Assembly: GCF_020614375.1 (NCBI RefSeq) | Contig: NZ_CP085329.1 | Span: forward strand, 372,001-436,000 | Reading direction: 5' to 3' | DNA length: 64,000 bases | Source of the DNA: Haladaptatus salinisoli | Lineage (GTDB): Archaea > Halobacteriota > Halobacteria > Halobacteriales > Haladaptataceae | Shown here: positions 9,594-18,394 of the stretch, one piece after another | Numbering within the stretch: the stretch's first letter is position 1 | How the letters are laid out: every line of letters begins with the position of its first letter | Translations under genes and position numbers: made by a program | The notes under the pieces: model-generated | Databases searched by the model: none | Told to the model about the DNA's origin: nothing | Seen by the model: only the letters and a program-made list of their open reading frames with translations

Positions 9594-10486
9594 GCGAACA
9601 CCCCCGTCGTGATGTACGCGAGGACGCTCGCTCGTCGAACGACGCGCACCCCCGCTTCCACGGTTGCGACAGACGGAAGCGTCGCGTTCGGATTGAGCGT
9701 GTAGACGCCCGGCTTCTCGAACCGAGCGTCGAGCACCGCGGCGAGGGTCGCCATCGGCCACCCCGAGTTCGGCGACGGTGGCTCGTGCGCCCACGACTGA
9801 GCCACCGAAAGCGCATCACCCGCGGTGTCTGCGACTGCTATCGACACGGCGCTGACTCGGGCCGGAATCCACATGACGATATCGTCGAGTCGAGCGCTCG
9901 CCCAGCCGACGGGTTTCGAACGGTACCCGAGCATGGAGTCCAGCGTGTTGACCGCCTTCACCCACGTCGCAGCGGCGGCAGCCAGGGGGAGAGAGAAAGG
10001 GGCACAGACGCCGAAAGCCAGCAGCGGTGCAACGAGACCGTCGGCCAAATTCTCGGAGAGGCTCTCGGCGACCGCACTCCGAATCTGTCCCGGCGAGAGG
10101 GTCGACGCGTCGCGTCCCGCGAGCGCCCGAACCTCCCGGCGGGCGGCCTCGATGTCCGTCTCGGTCAGTTCGGTCACCTCGGACGCGGTTTCGAGGAGCA
10201 TCCGCATGCTCGTCGTTGTAAACAGAACGATACCCGCGAACAGTGCAGCGACGAAGGGATGCACCGCGAGGGCGAACCGGACGAGAACGCCGACAACGAC
10301 GGCGGCTATCGCGGGGAAGCCCACCGCGATTAGTACGCCGATGCCACGGGGGGCTACCCATTCGCGGTCGACCGCGGCAACCGCGTTCCCGAACCAGACC
10401 ACTGGATGCAGTCGCGTCGGCGGTTCCGCGAAGCGCCAATCCAAAAGGAACGCGACCGCGACCGCGAGGACACCGTAGGGGGTCAT
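9584..10486 (-). CDS. cbiB: Adenosylcobinamide-phosphate synthase (CbiB)
   Basis: An integral membrane enzyme that condenses cobyric acid with aminopropanol phosphate. The 300-residue protein has the family start LLDWRFAEPPTRLHPVVWFG, several transmembrane helices, the segment RDASTLSPGQIRSAVAESL and the internal motif LGYRSKPVGWASARLDDI. Its ATG at 10486 overlaps the HAD-hydrolase stop by four bases. It works directly downstream of CobD's product and upstream of CobY. Confidence 0.94.
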   Translation of the reverse strand: MTPYGVLAVAVAFLLDWRFAEPPTRLHPVVWFGNAVAAVDREWVAPRGIGVLIAVGFPAIAAVVVGVLVRFALAVHPFVAALFAGIVLFTTTSMRMLLETASEVTELTETDIEAARREVRALAGRDASTLSPGQIRSAVAESLSENLADGLVAPLLAFGVCAPFSLPLAAAAATWVKAVNTLDSMLGYRSKPVGWASARLDDIVMWIPARVSAVSIAVADTAGDALSVAQSWAHEPPSPNSGWPMATLAAVLDARFEKPGVYTLNPNATLPSVATVEAGVRVVRRASVLAYITTGVFAWF

Positions 10487-11106
10487 TGCGATCGCTCCAG
10501 TTCCGTTACGACGTCGCGGAGCGGTACGTCATCGAGGAGAATCGCGGTGGCTCCCGCTTCGGTCGCGCCGCCGTCCGTCTCCGAATCGTCGCCGACGTGG
10601 GTGAGTTCGGAGAGCGGAACACCGAGACGCTCTGCGATTTCGCGGAACGCGCGTTCGTCCGGTTTCCGCCGCCCGCAGTCGACGCTACTGACGACTGCGT
10701 CGAAGGCCTCGAAGTCGAGCGCAGAACGAACGAGGGTTCGTTGTACCAACCCTGGAACGCTACAGTTCGAGAGGACACCAACCGATCCACGGTTGGCGGC
10801 GGCGGAGACGGCGGTCCGGGCCCCCGGACGGGTTCGAACAGTTGGTTCGAACGCGTCCAGTAACGCCGCGCGAACGACCGCGTGAGAAATTTCCCTGCCG
10901 CGGGATTCGAGTCCCGCCTCAACGTGTTCGACGAGCGAGAGCTCTGCGCCTGGAGGGGTTTCGATGTGGTGCGTCGCGTAGACGACCTCCCAATCGCCGG
11001 GGACGGAGACGCCTCGTTCGGTGAGTGCAGTCGCAACGGCCCGTGCAGGGTCGTCTGGAGGAGTGACTTCGACGAGCGTTCCGAAGAGGTCGAACGAAAC
11101 TGCCAC
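10483..11106 (-). CDS. HAD-superfamily phosphatase heading the nucleotide-loop operon
   Basis: A 207-residue HAD hydrolase. Motif I is SFDLFGTLVE (first Asp nucleophile), motif II is VLSNCS, motif III is the Lys in RRKPDERAF, and motif IV is HVGDDSETDGG. The GTG at 11106 places motif I four residues from the start and has a TATA-like element 27 bases upstream. The frame is open to 11328, but that extension is not HAD-like. The gene is the promoter-proximal member of a run of seven overlapping B12 genes. Its substrate is unknown; a phosphate-removal step in the pathway, such as on alpha-ribazole phosphate, is a reasonable inference because no CobC- or CobZ-like phosphatase is seen here. Confidence 0.85.
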   Translation of the reverse strand: MAVSFDLFGTLVEVTPPDDPARAVATALTERGVSVPGDWEVVYATHHIETPPGAELSLVEHVEAGLESRGREISHAVVRAALLDAFEPTVRTRPGARTAVSAAANRGSVGVLSNCSVPGLVQRTLVRSALDFEAFDAVVSSVDCGRRKPDERAFREIAERLGVPLSELTHVGDDSETDGGATEAGATAILLDDVPLRDVVTELERSQ

Positions 11107-11128
11107 GAAAAGACGATATGAAGGCGGG

Positions 11129-11138
11129 TTATTTGAAT
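11129..11138 (-). promoter_or_regulatory. TATA element of the seven-gene cobalamin operon
   Basis: On the minus strand this reads ATTCAAATAA, centred about 27 bases before the GTG at 11106. It is the only A/T-rich element near the start, so the operon from the HAD gene to cbiZ probably begins here as a leaderless transcript. Confidence 0.45.
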
Positions 11139-11554
11139 CATGAGGAGATCGAGCGTCCGTCGGGGATCGGCGAAGTGACACTGAACGAGCACGGCATGCC
11201 ACCGACAGGCGTTCCGTCACCCCCTTCGAACACTGGGAGAAGTGGTCGACGAGGACGTAGAAAGGCGTGCTGATAAAGACTCGAAACAGCAGCACGTCGC
11301 TTCTCGCCACGGCGACGGACGAATCCATCGTCCGGAAGGAGGTGTGGCTCTTGTCGCGTCAGGTGTTGTCGAAAAACCCGGAATCCAAACACCGCGTCAC
11401 GAACCGTTGCGGGCAACTGTCGGCTACTGCCCTGTAAGTCTTGGATCGGGGTTGGTGGTGTCGAGCGGACGGTGGAACGCGAGTGCGCGCTGACGACGGT
11501 GTCCGTGGACGCTGGTCGATTTCGGCGGTACTCTACCGTATTTTTCACCGGGCG
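11139..11554. other. Intergenic stretch without a supported gene
   Basis: About 416 bases between the cob operon promoter and the interrupted gene at 11555-12370. Several open frames cross it on both strands, but none has haloarchaeal composition, a promoter and a start together. The minus-strand frame continuous with the HAD gene contains one hydrophobic segment (about 11220-11290) that might be decayed coding sequence. No repeat or RNA was recognised. Confidence 0.4.
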
Positions 11555-12370
11555 TCAGAGGACGACTTCACCGTCTGGGAGCAGTTCGCGCTCCGTTCGC
11601 CTTGCTTCGGTGCCCTCTTTGACGAGGGTTGGTTCGTCAACCGGTTCTGCGGACCGGTTCGGATCCGGTTCGACGCGTGTAAGCATCGCCGAGAAGACCG
11701 ACCCTCGCCGGCCGCCCGCCGAGACGATGCCGCCGAATTTGCGTTCCTCGAAGGAGGTCGCATCTGGGTGGGGAAACTCCTCACGGATGATTTGTGCTGT
11801 CTCTTTGACGTAGTCAGCCGCCTGCTGCTGAGAGTACGCGCTTTCCTCGTAGTACGTTGCGGCGTACTTCTCGTCGAGTTCTTCGGTCGAGTGTTCCGGC
11901 GATTCGTAGCATACCGACCCTTCCGTGGCGTACCCGCTTGCGAATCAAACGTTCATCGTGAAGCTATCCGGATACCGGAGAATGATAGGGAAAAAGAGCA
12001 TATCGGTAACCGTGGTCCGCTGTTGGATTCGCCATAAGCCCTCGAGGTAGTACGACGTCAGTGCCCCAATTCGGTCGTCTCGCTCGCCACGGTGATACGC
12101 CGTCGCAACCTTTGCGTAGTCGTCCCCCGCGATCTGGCGGAGTCGCCGCGTGAAACTCTCGGCGACGCGTTCGAGTTCCGTATCGTAGGCGTCGAGCAAC
12201 GAGACGTCTGGATCGGCGAGCATCTCCGCTTTCTTCTCTCGGGCGTCCGCCACGGTCATCATATTCTCGTGGAAAATCCGCTCGGCGTTCTCGTCGGCAA
12301 GCGGTGTTGTCACCGCTTGCCGATGCAGGACTCCTGCGTCGCCGTTGAATCGATACCGCTCCCCCCTCAT
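11555..12370 (-). pseudogene. Unknown gene interrupted by an in-frame TGA
   Basis: The ATG at 12370 opens a frame of 141 codons ending in a TGA at 11945-11947. The same frame then continues for 129 more codons to a TGA at 11555-11557. The part after the first stop has no start codon of its own at its beginning but looks fully coding: acidic, rich in Glu and Tyr, with good codon choice (for example HSTEELDEKYAATYYEES and FGGIVSAGGRRGSVFSAML). The upstream half has the same character (segment YHRGERDDRIGALTSYYLEG). The simplest reading is one 271-residue gene broken by a nonsense mutation. I do not recognise the family. If the stop is tolerated, the first half alone may still be made. Confidence 0.6.
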
Positions 12371-12548
12371 GCAACGTTCCCCTCTGCGACGAGGGGCCAT
12401 TAATCGTTGGGGCGCGCACACGGTGATCGGAGTCAAATATTCCGCTGGCCGTGTGGAAACCGCTGAGGTGACGATTCGGTGCGATAGTAAATCGACCCAG
12501 AATATCGGGAGTCACGCCGATAGGGCTTCCCAATCGTGTGTATTCAGT

Positions 12549-13181
12549 ATGGTAGACGATGCTCGCAGCTGCGACAGTACCATTGATGAACCGGAGACAG
12601 AACCGACTACCGACCGGTGGATTGCCGACGCTAAGGTTCTCGATGCGGCGCTCCCCAGCGACGTACAAGAGACATTAGGGCAGCTCCTCGGTACGGAACC
12701 AGTAGAAACGTTGGGCGATTGGGTAGCCGAAGTTCGTCGTCACACCGGCGACGAATCAATCGCAATCGACGATTTGTGCCACGCCAGTATCGAGACGGGT
12801 CACCTGGGCGAAATGGATGGAAAAACGTACCACTTCCGATGCTTCTACGACGCGGTGATACTGTCCGCCCTCGCAGAGACACCCGTCGACATCCGAACCG
12901 AAAGTCCGGACGGAGCAGTAATCGAAGCACGCGCGGTGGGAACTACCGAGTTGACAGTCATCCCCGAAACGGCGGTCTTTTCGTTTGGTGTTCGTGACCC
13001 TACTGAACCAGTCTCGAACGAGGGACCGTCACCCGTAGATGTCTACGCGGCAGTCTGTCCCTACGTTAGGGCGTTCCCCCGTCTCGAAGCGTACGAACGG
13101 TGGGTGAGGACCGTTCCGGCAGCGACCGTCGCACTGCCGCTTGCGGGTGCAACGAACGTGGCAGCCAAACTCGTCGAATGA
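12549..13181 (+). CDS. Organomercurial-lyase-like protein (MerB family)
   Basis: A 210-residue protein ending in an alkylmercury-lyase-like domain. The motif HFRCFYDAV places a Cys at 98 and an Asp at 101, the same Cys-x-x-Asp spacing as the first catalytic Cys and Asp of bacterial MerB. A second Cys at 170 (VYAAVCPYVRAF) matches the place of the second catalytic Cys. All three known active-site residues therefore appear to be present. The region before residue 75 is helical and polar, as in the MerB winged-helix-like N-terminus. I begin at ATG 12549; the earlier open frame is basic and not protein-like. No mercuric reductase or mercury regulator lies nearby, so a role other than mercury detoxification cannot be excluded. 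Confidence 0.75.
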   Translation: MVDDARSCDSTIDEPETEPTTDRWIADAKVLDAALPSDVQETLGQLLGTEPVETLGDWVAEVRRHTGDESIAIDDLCHASIETGHLGEMDGKTYHFRCFYDAVILSALAETPVDIRTESPDGAVIEARAVGTTELTVIPETAVFSFGVRDPTEPVSNEGPSPVDVYAAVCPYVRAFPRLEAYERWVRTVPAATVALPLAGATNVAAKLVE

Positions 13182-13308
13182 TCGGTCGACCGGACGGTGG
13201 CTCAATATTCACTCCGACCACACGGAACTCGTGACGCGAGGAGAGGCGCTTTCGGTCGTCAGGTCGACGCGGAAGTCCGTTATCGGAACTGCCCGGAGGG
13301 GGTCCGCT

Positions 13309-13941
13309 TCAGAGGTGGTAGCTCACTAGATTTCGTTCGGCACGTTGCAAATGTTCGGCGACCGTGGACGGATCGACACCCAGTTCAGCGGCGATGTCTT
13401 CGGTCGTCACCGCTCGTGGCACCTCGTAGTACCCCATGTCGTAAGCGGTTCGGATAACCTCGCGTTGGCGGTCGGTCAACTCGTCCAGCGGTTGCTCACG
13501 ACCTGCATACGCGCCGAACTTTCTGAGGGTCGTCGAAATTCCGGCAGTTTCGTACTCGTCGATGGTGTCAGAAATCGCCTCCTGCGATCCAACGAGCGAC
13601 ATGGTGGCACCGCGATCGCTCACCTCCGGATCACACGTGCCGACTAAGTCGTTCACCTTGTCGGAGAGGGTTTCCGGGAGGTCCGGTGCGGTAAACGCGA
13701 TGATGTAGAGGTGCGCGTCGTTCGAGACTTCGACGTGTTCCCACTGGTCGACGCACTCGATCGACGACAATCGGTCTCCGTCGATCTGCGTCTCCACCGT
13801 CACTTGCACGATGGCACCAGTCCCATGGCACACAAGTTCCTCAAAGTCTCGAATTCCGGCTTCACGACAGAGCAAGACGAGTCCTGCGATACCCATCGTG
13901 TCGAACTCCGAATCGCTGATCGTCACGTGGGCTTCCCTCAT
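13309..13941 (-). CDS. HTH-10 family transcriptional regulator (bacterio-opsin-activator type)
   Basis: A 210-residue haloarchaeal regulator. The N-terminal half (about 1-140) is an input domain of the type seen in Bat-like proteins. The C-terminus is a classic HTH-10 DNA-binding domain beginning LTDRQREVIRTAYDMGYY and containing the recognition helix region TTEDIAAELGVDPSTVAEHL. I chose the ATG at 13941. A TATA-like element (CCTTTATTGG on the minus strand, near 13965-13975) lies about 28 bases upstream. It is divergent from the ABC exporter at 14203 and may control it, but no operator was identified. Confidence 0.85.
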   Translation of the reverse strand: MREAHVTISDSEFDTMGIAGLVLLCREAGIRDFEELVCHGTGAIVQVTVETQIDGDRLSSIECVDQWEHVEVSNDAHLYIIAFTAPDLPETLSDKVNDLVGTCDPEVSDRGATMSLVGSQEAISDTIDEYETAGISTTLRKFGAYAGREQPLDELTDRQREVIRTAYDMGYYEVPRAVTTEDIAAELGVDPSTVAEHLQRAERNLVSYHL

Positions 13942-14202
13942 GGCACTACGTGCCACTCGTCGGGAACCCAATAAAGGGTTGCGCCCAATATACTGGGCTG
14001 TGGTGTCCAGTGTGAAGTGATGAACTGAGGCCTCGTTTCGCTCCCAGCTCCGCTGACGGCGAATTCAACCGCTGCATCGCCCCCTCGCGCGGCACGATCT
14101 TCCAAACTACGGATTCGCAGCGCGGTAGACGAGCTGCGAGGTGAGCATAAAACGGCCCAGCATATCCGGAGCGCAATCTTTGGCTATCCTTCCAGTATCG
14201 CT

Positions 14203-15165
14203 ATGACGATGACCGTGATTCAGACGGACGGCCTCACCAAACGCTTCGACGATGCCGTGGTCGTCGATAGCCTCAACTTAGACGTTACGGAGGGCGAAGT
14301 GTTCGGCTTCCTCGGCCCGAACGGCGCGGGGAAGTCCACGACAATCAACATGCTCCTGGATTACGTGCGTCCAACAGCGGGAACCGCGACGGTACTCGGC
14401 ATGGACGTCCACGAGGAATCGGAGGCGCTCCGCGAACGCATCGGCGTCCTCCCGGAGGGGTTCGGCCTTTACGAGCGTCTCTCGGGACGGCGACACCTCG
14501 AGTTCGCCGTCGATTGGAAGGACGACGACGACGATCCCGATGCGGTGCTGAACCGGGTCGGTCTAGCGGAAGGCGATGCCGCCCGCGCAGTCGGTGACTA
14601 CTCGAAGGGGATGCGACAACGGCTCGCGCTCGGGATGGCGGTGGTCGGCAACCCAGATCTTCTCGTCCTCGACGAGCCCTCTTCCGGTCTCGATCCACAC
14701 GGAATCCGTGAGATGCGCGAACTCGTCCGCGAGGAAGCCGAGAGCGGAACGACCGTGTTCTTCTCCAGTCACCTGCTCGGTCAAGTGGAGGCCATCTGTG
14801 ATCGGGTCGGCATCCTGTACGAGGGTGAACTCGTGGCCGTCGATACCGTGGAAGGGCTGCGGAAAACCGTTGGGGCAGGCTCCGAACTGCGCCTGCACGT
14901 GACCGACGACGTGGACGTCGACGTGCACGATATCGAGGGCGTCGATTCAGTGCGATCTGCGGATGGCATCTTCCGGGTCAAATGCTCGGATTCGCATTCG
15001 AAAGCAACGGTCGTCACCCGGCTCACTAACGCCGGCGTCGGTATCCTCGACGTCACCTCAGAGGAAGCCTCGTTGGAGGACGTGTTCGCGGCGTACACGA
15101 CGGGCGATAGCGTTCCCGAAGCGCAACGAATCGAACCTGCGACGGCCACGGAGGCGTCGACATGA
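14203..15165 (+). CDS. ABC-2 type exporter, ATP-binding subunit
   Basis: A 320-residue ABC ATPase. Walker A is GPNGAGKST (about residue 40), the signature is DYSKGMRQRLALGMA, and Walker B is LLVLDEPSSGLDP. It also has the switch His in FFSSHLL. The C-terminal extension after about residue 215 is typical of drug- or lantibiotic-type ABC-2 systems. The stop overlaps the permease start by four bases (ATGA), so the two proteins form one exporter. The substrate is unknown. Confidence 0.9.
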   Translation: MTMTVIQTDGLTKRFDDAVVVDSLNLDVTEGEVFGFLGPNGAGKSTTINMLLDYVRPTAGTATVLGMDVHEESEALRERIGVLPEGFGLYERLSGRRHLEFAVDWKDDDDDPDAVLNRVGLAEGDAARAVGDYSKGMRQRLALGMAVVGNPDLLVLDEPSSGLDPHGIREMRELVREEAESGTTVFFSSHLLGQVEAICDRVGILYEGELVAVDTVEGLRKTVGAGSELRLHVTDDVDVDVHDIEGVDSVRSADGIFRVKCSDSHSKATVVTRLTNAGVGILDVTSEEASLEDVFAAYTTGDSVPEAQRIEPATATEAST

Positions 15166-16058
15166 GGGCCACTTGGATGGCCATCGCTCGCAAGGACTTC
15201 GAGGACGCCGTGCGCTCGAAGATGCTGTGGGGACTCATCCTCGTCTTCGTCGCTTTTCTGGTGATGTCGTTGCTCTCCGCCGAACGACTCTTCCCGGAGA
15301 CCGTGACTGTCGACGCCGCGATGGCGCTGACGGGCGTGGCGATGCTCGCGCAACTGTTCGTTCCGGGCATCGCGTTGGTCGCCGGCTACATGGCGGTCGT
15401 CGGCGAACGCCGCTCGGGGAGCCTGCGACTACTGCTGAGCTATTCCTTCAGCCGGTTCGACGTCGTAGTTGGAAAACTCGTCGGACGGACGCTCGTCACC
15501 GGTACGGCGCTGCTCGTCGGGTTCGCCGTGGCCGGCGTTCTCGTCGTCGCACTGTACGGCGCTCCCGACGGTATCGCGTTCGTAGGATTCGTAGCCACCG
15601 GCGTGTTGGTCGGGCTGACGTTCACGGCTCTCGCCGTCGGGGGGTCCGCTGCGGCGTCGACCAGAGGGCGGGCGATGCTACTCACCGTCGGGTCGTTCAC
15701 GGGGATGCTATTCTTCTGGAAACCGATGGTCGTTGGACTGTACTACGCGGTCACCGGGTCGGTCCCGGGGTTCCGAGCCGAGCGGTGGTACTTCTTCCTC
15801 AAGCGCCTCAATCCGCTCGAGGCCTACCGCGTGCTTACCGGAACCGTCCTCGACCGGCGGGTGAACGAGGTTCCCGAGTTTCCCCTCGAAGACGTTCCCG
15901 CCGGTTCCCGATTCGAGAGACTCGAACTCGCTAACCGTCTCGCGGGCGAGGTTCCGTTTTATCTCGCGGACTGGTTTTCGGTGGTCGTCTTGCTCGCGTG
16001 GGGCGTTGTCCCACTGGTCGTAGGCTACTGGTGGTTTAAGCACACCGACCTCGGTTAG
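15162..16058 (+). CDS. ABC-2 type exporter, permease subunit
   Basis: A 298-residue membrane protein with about six hydrophobic segments (for example MLWGLILVFVAFLVMSLL near residues 23-40 and VLVALYGAPDGIAFVGFVATGV in the middle). The start IARKDFEDAVRSKMLWGL is typical of NosY/ABC-2 permeases, in which an amphipathic helix precedes the first membrane span. It is translationally coupled to the ATPase before it. Confidence 0.87.
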   Translation: MRATWMAIARKDFEDAVRSKMLWGLILVFVAFLVMSLLSAERLFPETVTVDAAMALTGVAMLAQLFVPGIALVAGYMAVVGERRSGSLRLLLSYSFSRFDVVVGKLVGRTLVTGTALLVGFAVAGVLVVALYGAPDGIAFVGFVATGVLVGLTFTALAVGGSAAASTRGRAMLLTVGSFTGMLFFWKPMVVGLYYAVTGSVPGFRAERWYFFLKRLNPLEAYRVLTGTVLDRRVNEVPEFPLEDVPAGSRFERLELANRLAGEVPFYLADWFSVVVLLAWGVVPLVVGYWWFKHTDLG

Positions 16059-16254
16059 ATTCGAGAAGAACGACGACCGCAGCACGCCAAAAAGGCTCGA
16101 TTTCTCTCAGCGCCAAGGGTTCGTTCGTCTCCAAAACGGATTCGGATTACCACCGTCGTTACTCGGCGAACGCGATAAACGGCCATACAGATGCGGGAAG
16201 TACGCGCAAAGAAATCGAACAGACGTAAAGAACGGCAGGAGCACTCGACAGATG

Positions 16255-16869
16255 TCAATCGTCGACGTACAGGGTGTCGAGGACGTACTCGTCGATGGCC
16301 CGGCGCGCTTCTTCGGGGGCGTCGTCGTGTCCGAGGGAGATTCGTCGTTCGCGACCGACGTGGATCACGTCCGTGATGAGCTGCCCCACGAGGTTGGCGT
16401 CGACGTCGCGGAAAACACCCTCTTCGATTCCTTCTTCGACGACCTCGACGATGCTTCCCCGAATCTGGTCGTAGTGCTCGTTGAGGGTCGCTCTGTGCTG
16501 GTCGTCGTTTTGGGCGTGTGCGAACAGTTCGTGGTAGACCCTCATGCGGTCCCAGTGGGTGAACTCGTCGAACTCCGGTCCGAACAGACACTGGTCGATT
16601 CGAGCGTCGAGTTCCGTCCGCGGATCCGCGTCCGCTTCCACTTCGACGCTCCCCTCGTACTGCTCGATGATGTATTCTAGAAAGGAGGACATCAGGTCGT
16701 ACTTCCCGTCGAAGTGATAGTGGATCACCTGCCGGGTCAGTTCCATCTCCTCGCCGATGTCGCGCATCCTGAGATCCTTGTATCCGTGTTTACTCAACGC
16801 ACGGAACGTCGCCTCCATGATCACCTCCCGCGTATCTTTGGAGGTGACCTTCCCGTCGGATTCGCTCAT
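16255..16869 (-). CDS. TetR/AcrR family transcriptional regulator
   Basis: A 204-residue TetR-type protein. The N-terminal HTH (about residues 12-60) includes TREVIMEATFRALSKHGYKD, RMRDIGEEMELTRQVIHYHF and GKYDL. The remainder is a helical ligand-binding domain. The ATG at 16869 fits the family start. It is divergent from the amidohydrolase gene (16978), and a perfect 7+7 palindrome lies between them at 16928-16943. A matching palindrome at 20371-20386 faces the TatD-like and Asp-box genes. It is therefore the likely local regulator of the whole 16255-21920 island. Confidence 0.88.
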   Translation of the reverse strand: MSESDGKVTSKDTREVIMEATFRALSKHGYKDLRMRDIGEEMELTRQVIHYHFDGKYDLMSSFLEYIIEQYEGSVEVEADADPRTELDARIDQCLFGPEFDEFTHWDRMRVYHELFAHAQNDDQHRATLNEHYDQIRGSIVEVVEEGIEEGVFRDVDANLVGQLITDVIHVGRERRISLGHDDAPEEARRAIDEYVLDTLYVDD

Positions 16870-16927
16870 ACTGTTGCTCCGGTGGAGAGCCATATAATCT
16901 GATTGTTTCAGCGATTTCCCGCCGTTG

Positions 16928-16943
16928 TTTACCGGACGGTAAA
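16928..16943. promoter_or_regulatory. Candidate TetR operator O1
   Basis: TTTACCGGACGGTAAA: seven-base arms TTTACCG and CGGTAAA with a two-base centre. It directly abuts the A/T-rich TATA region (TTTTTAACC, 16944-16952) of the amidohydrolase gene whose ATG is at 16978, and lies about 60 bases before the TetR start. Its position would block transcription-factor binding. Confidence 0.65.
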
Positions 16944-16977
16944 TTTTTAACCTCTTGGTAAGACTGTGCTACCGTGC

Positions 16978-18336
16978 ATGACAGAAACACTCATACGAAA
17001 CGGAACGGTCGTTTCGCTCGATCCGGAGATCGGGGAGTTAGACGGAGCTGACGTCCTGATAGAGGACGGGGAGATCGTCGAGATCGGTCACGGTCTGACC
17101 GCGTCGAACGCCGACGTGATCGACGCGGAGGACCACATCGTCCTCCCCGGATTCGTCGACTCGCACATCCACCTCTGGCAGACGCAGGTTCGAGGGATAG
17201 CCGGCGACTGGTCGCTGATGGGAGACTACTTCCAAGATATGCTCGGCAACATCGCCGGACTCTACCAACCCGAGGACATGTATCTCGGAAACCTGTTCGG
17301 CTCGCTCGAGAAACTCCACACCGGGACGACGACGGCCATGGACTGGTCACACGCCATCAACACGCCGGAACACGCCGAGCGGGCCGTCGACGGTATCAAG
17401 GACGCCGGGCTCCGGGCGCTCTACGCGTACGGTCCGCCGGGCAACGACGCCGAGACGTGGTGGTTCGACAGCTCGACGCACCACCCGGAGGAACACGTCA
17501 AAGAACTTCGCGACGACAAGATCGCGGAGGACGACCTGCTGTCGCTGGGGGTTGCCCTCCGCGGCCCGGACTTCACGACCGAGGAGGTCGCGCGCAGCGA
17601 CGTCGAACTCGCCCGCGAACTCGGCGTCGTCGCCACCATTCACATGGGGGCGGCGCAGTGGACATCGTCCGAGTACAACCCCGACTATCAGGGCTTCGGC
17701 GCGATCAGCGACATGCTGGGCCCTGACGTGAACGTCGCCCACGCGAATCACTTTTCCCAGGAGGACATCGAACACGCCGTCGAGCAGGGCGTCTCGTTCT
17801 CGGCGACGCCCGAGGTGGAGATGCAGATGGGCCACGGCATCCCAGTCACCGGGAAAGTACTCGAGGCAGGCGGCCGTCCGACGTGGGGCGTCGACGTCTG
17901 TTCCAACGTCAGCGGCGACATGGGGAGCCAGATGCGAATCGGCCTCCAAGTCCAGCGGATGCTCGAGAATCAGACGCTCCTCGAGGAGGGCGACGAGGTG
18001 ATGAGCGTGAATCTAACCGCCCGCGACACCCTCGAGATGGCGACCATCGAAGGGGCACGGGCGCTGAACATGGAGGACGAGATCGGGACGCTCACCCCCG
18101 GGAAGCGGGCGGACATCGTCATGATCGACGCCAGTGACTTCATGACCGCTCCCTCCCACTCGCCCATCCAGACGGCCGTGTTCCAGTCCGACCCGTCGCA
18201 CATCGACACGGTACTCGTCGACGGCGAGGTCGTCAAGGCCGACGGTGAGCTACGCAATTCGAAGGTCAACGAGGAGTTCGACCGATTCGTCGAGTCCGGC
18301 AACCGCCTCATCGAGGAGGCCGGAATCGACCTGTAA
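16978..18336 (+). CDS. Amidohydrolase of the AtzA/TrzN (chlorohydrolase/deaminase) class
   Basis: A 452-residue metal-dependent hydrolase of the amidohydrolase superfamily. The N-terminal beta-sandwich (LIRNGTVVSLDPEIGELDGA) is followed by the metal motif VDSHIHLW (His63, His65). Further likely ligands are His222 (TIHMGAAQW), a His near 255-258 (AHANHF) and Asp306 (GVDVCSN). The C-terminal TPGKRADIVMID returns to the sandwich. This subclass opens or deaminates ring or amidine compounds such as triazines, guanine or adenosine derivatives. The true substrate cannot be read from sequence. It is followed after 58 bases by the FAH-family enzyme and is controlled by the promoter next to O1. The ATG at 16978 is preferred over the in-frame start four codons upstream, which lies too close to the TATA element. 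Confidence 0.88.
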   Translation: MTETLIRNGTVVSLDPEIGELDGADVLIEDGEIVEIGHGLTASNADVIDAEDHIVLPGFVDSHIHLWQTQVRGIAGDWSLMGDYFQDMLGNIAGLYQPEDMYLGNLFGSLEKLHTGTTTAMDWSHAINTPEHAERAVDGIKDAGLRALYAYGPPGNDAETWWFDSSTHHPEEHVKELRDDKIAEDDLLSLGVALRGPDFTTEEVARSDVELARELGVVATIHMGAAQWTSSEYNPDYQGFGAISDMLGPDVNVAHANHFSQEDIEHAVEQGVSFSATPEVEMQMGHGIPVTGKVLEAGGRPTWGVDVCSNVSGDMGSQMRIGLQVQRMLENQTLLEEGDEVMSVNLTARDTLEMATIEGARALNMEDEIGTLTPGKRADIVMIDASDFMTAPSHSPIQTAVFQSDPSHIDTVLVDGEVVKADGELRNSKVNEEFDRFVESGNRLIEEAGIDL

Positions 18337-18394
18337 CGCGACGGTCGCCGGTAGGCCGTTGTAACTATCTTCAGACCGAAACACAGACACAGAC

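Noticed and set aside
10483..11328. Longer HAD hydrolase starting at 11328
   Set aside because: The extra 74 residues have no HAD features, and the GTG at 11106 has a well-placed TATA element and begins right at motif I.
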